Assembly (NCBI RefSeq): GCF_014652375.1
Contig: NZ_BMYR01000010.1
Coordinates: forward strand, 103,236-167,235
Direction: 5' to 3'
Length of the DNA: 64,000 bases
Origin: Alishewanella tabrizica
GTDB lineage: Bacteria; Pseudomonadota; Gammaproteobacteria; Enterobacterales; Alteromonadaceae
The notes under the pieces are model-generated. The model worked only from the letters and a program-made list of their open reading frames with translations, had not been told where the DNA came from and made no database searches. Positions 63,856 through 64,000 of the stretch are shown here, piece by piece (position 1 is the stretch's first letter; each line of letters starts with the position of its first letter). The translations under genes were made by a program, and so were the position numbers.

Positions 63856-64000
63856 CACAGACGGCGACAACGGCAACGAAGTCAAGGTTTGAAAGAATAC
63901 GGTTCGCAAGAACACTGAGGTGAAAGCCTCGCTTCTGATAAGAAGCACGCTCTTTAACAATTAGCAATCAATTATCTGTGTGGGCACTTATGATGATTTC
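63856..64000 (+). promoter_or_regulatory. rRNA operon leader with boxA antitermination site (16S gene beyond window)
   Basis: CGCTCTTTAACA (63948-63959) is the rrn boxA sequence recognised by NusB/S10. It is followed by ATTATCTGTGTGGGCACTTA, as in enterobacterial rrn leaders. Two hairpins (GAGG/CCTC and GCTTC/GAAGC, about 63917-63946) precede it, in the place of boxB. The mature 16S sequence is not reached before base 64000. Confidence 0.9.

Noticed and set aside
63856..64000. Start of 16S rRNA inside the window
   Set aside because: Only the promoter, hairpins and boxA leader are present; the sequence ends before the mature 16S 5' end.

Overview
The window comes from the chromosome of a free-living gammaproteobacterium of the Alteromonadales/Chromatiaceae type. 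A Rheinheimera- or Alishewanella-like organism is my best guess. That placement is inferred from the small lineage-typical families present (DUF3718, DUF3081, DUF3581, DUF2897, VC2046/SO_2500, YdbH-YnbE-YdbL) and from E. coli-like local gene order (bcp-gcvR / dapA-bamC-purC, perM / bepA-arsC, pheS-pheT-ihfA, yejM-yejL / yejK). I see no prophage, transposase, integrase or CRISPR array. The only repeat-driven disturbance is a tRNA-3'-end-like repeat array near 59 kb.

Layout. 1-9.5 kb: tail of a DUF1338 gene, a maltose/galactoside acetyltransferase, a secreted FG-GAP protein, an operon of a duplicated DUF1538 membrane protein with a PII-like and a CBS protein, a very large secreted beta-propeller amidohydrolase, and a small secreted DUF3718 protein preceded by its own promoter and a class I c-di-GMP riboswitch. 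9.5-18.9 kb: cstA with a cory-CC-star protein and a cysteine-free ArsA-like ATPase; ydbH-ynbE-ydbL (AsmA-like envelope lipid bridge); a lipoprotein M28 peptidase; two small hypothetical genes. 18.9-27.1 kb: lysine riboswitch and lysC, a DAACS symporter, divergent queC/queE, a LON-substrate-binding-domain protein, then bepA-arsC-wrbA-DUF2069. 27.5-41.7 kb: perM, a PqqU/YncD-like TonB receptor paired with a PQQ sugar dehydrogenase, bcp-gcvR, dapA-bamC-purC, DUF2066-hda, pheS-pheT-ihfA. 41.8-47.1 kb: a tightly overlapping photolyase operon (phrB, NTF2-like, FAD amine-oxidase-like, DUF1365, CFA synthase) behind a promoter that resembles those read by RpoE/ChrR-type ECF sigma factors. 47.2-56.8 kb: CvfB-like RNA-binding protein, DUF2061 protein under a possible Fur box, yejM-yejL/yejK, M15 peptidase-dapE-yffB, an EIIA-Glc-like protein lacking both catalytic histidines, a long gene-free gap with a DnaA-box palindrome, yfbV and xthA. 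56.8-64 kb: a YgjP-like metalloprotease, deoC, the repeat array, a VC2046 family gene, ychJ, SOS-controlled sulA, an EAL-CBS-GGDEF protein, a DUF3581 protein, and at the right edge the promoter and antitermination leader of an rRNA operon whose 16S gene starts beyond the window.

Themes. Lysine/DAP supply is represented three times (riboswitch-lysC, dapA, dapE). c-di-GMP appears both as a turnover enzyme and as a riboswitch ligand. DNA damage and light appear as phrB, xthA and LexA-boxed sulA. The observations most worth following up are the c-di-GMP riboswitch upstream of a DUF3718 gene, the histidine-less EIIA homolog, the DUF1538/PII-like/CBS operon, the cysteine-free ArsA/cory-CC-star/CstA operon, the possible PQQ uptake pair, the DnaA-box palindrome, and the tRNA-like repeat that has copied the start of a small gene.
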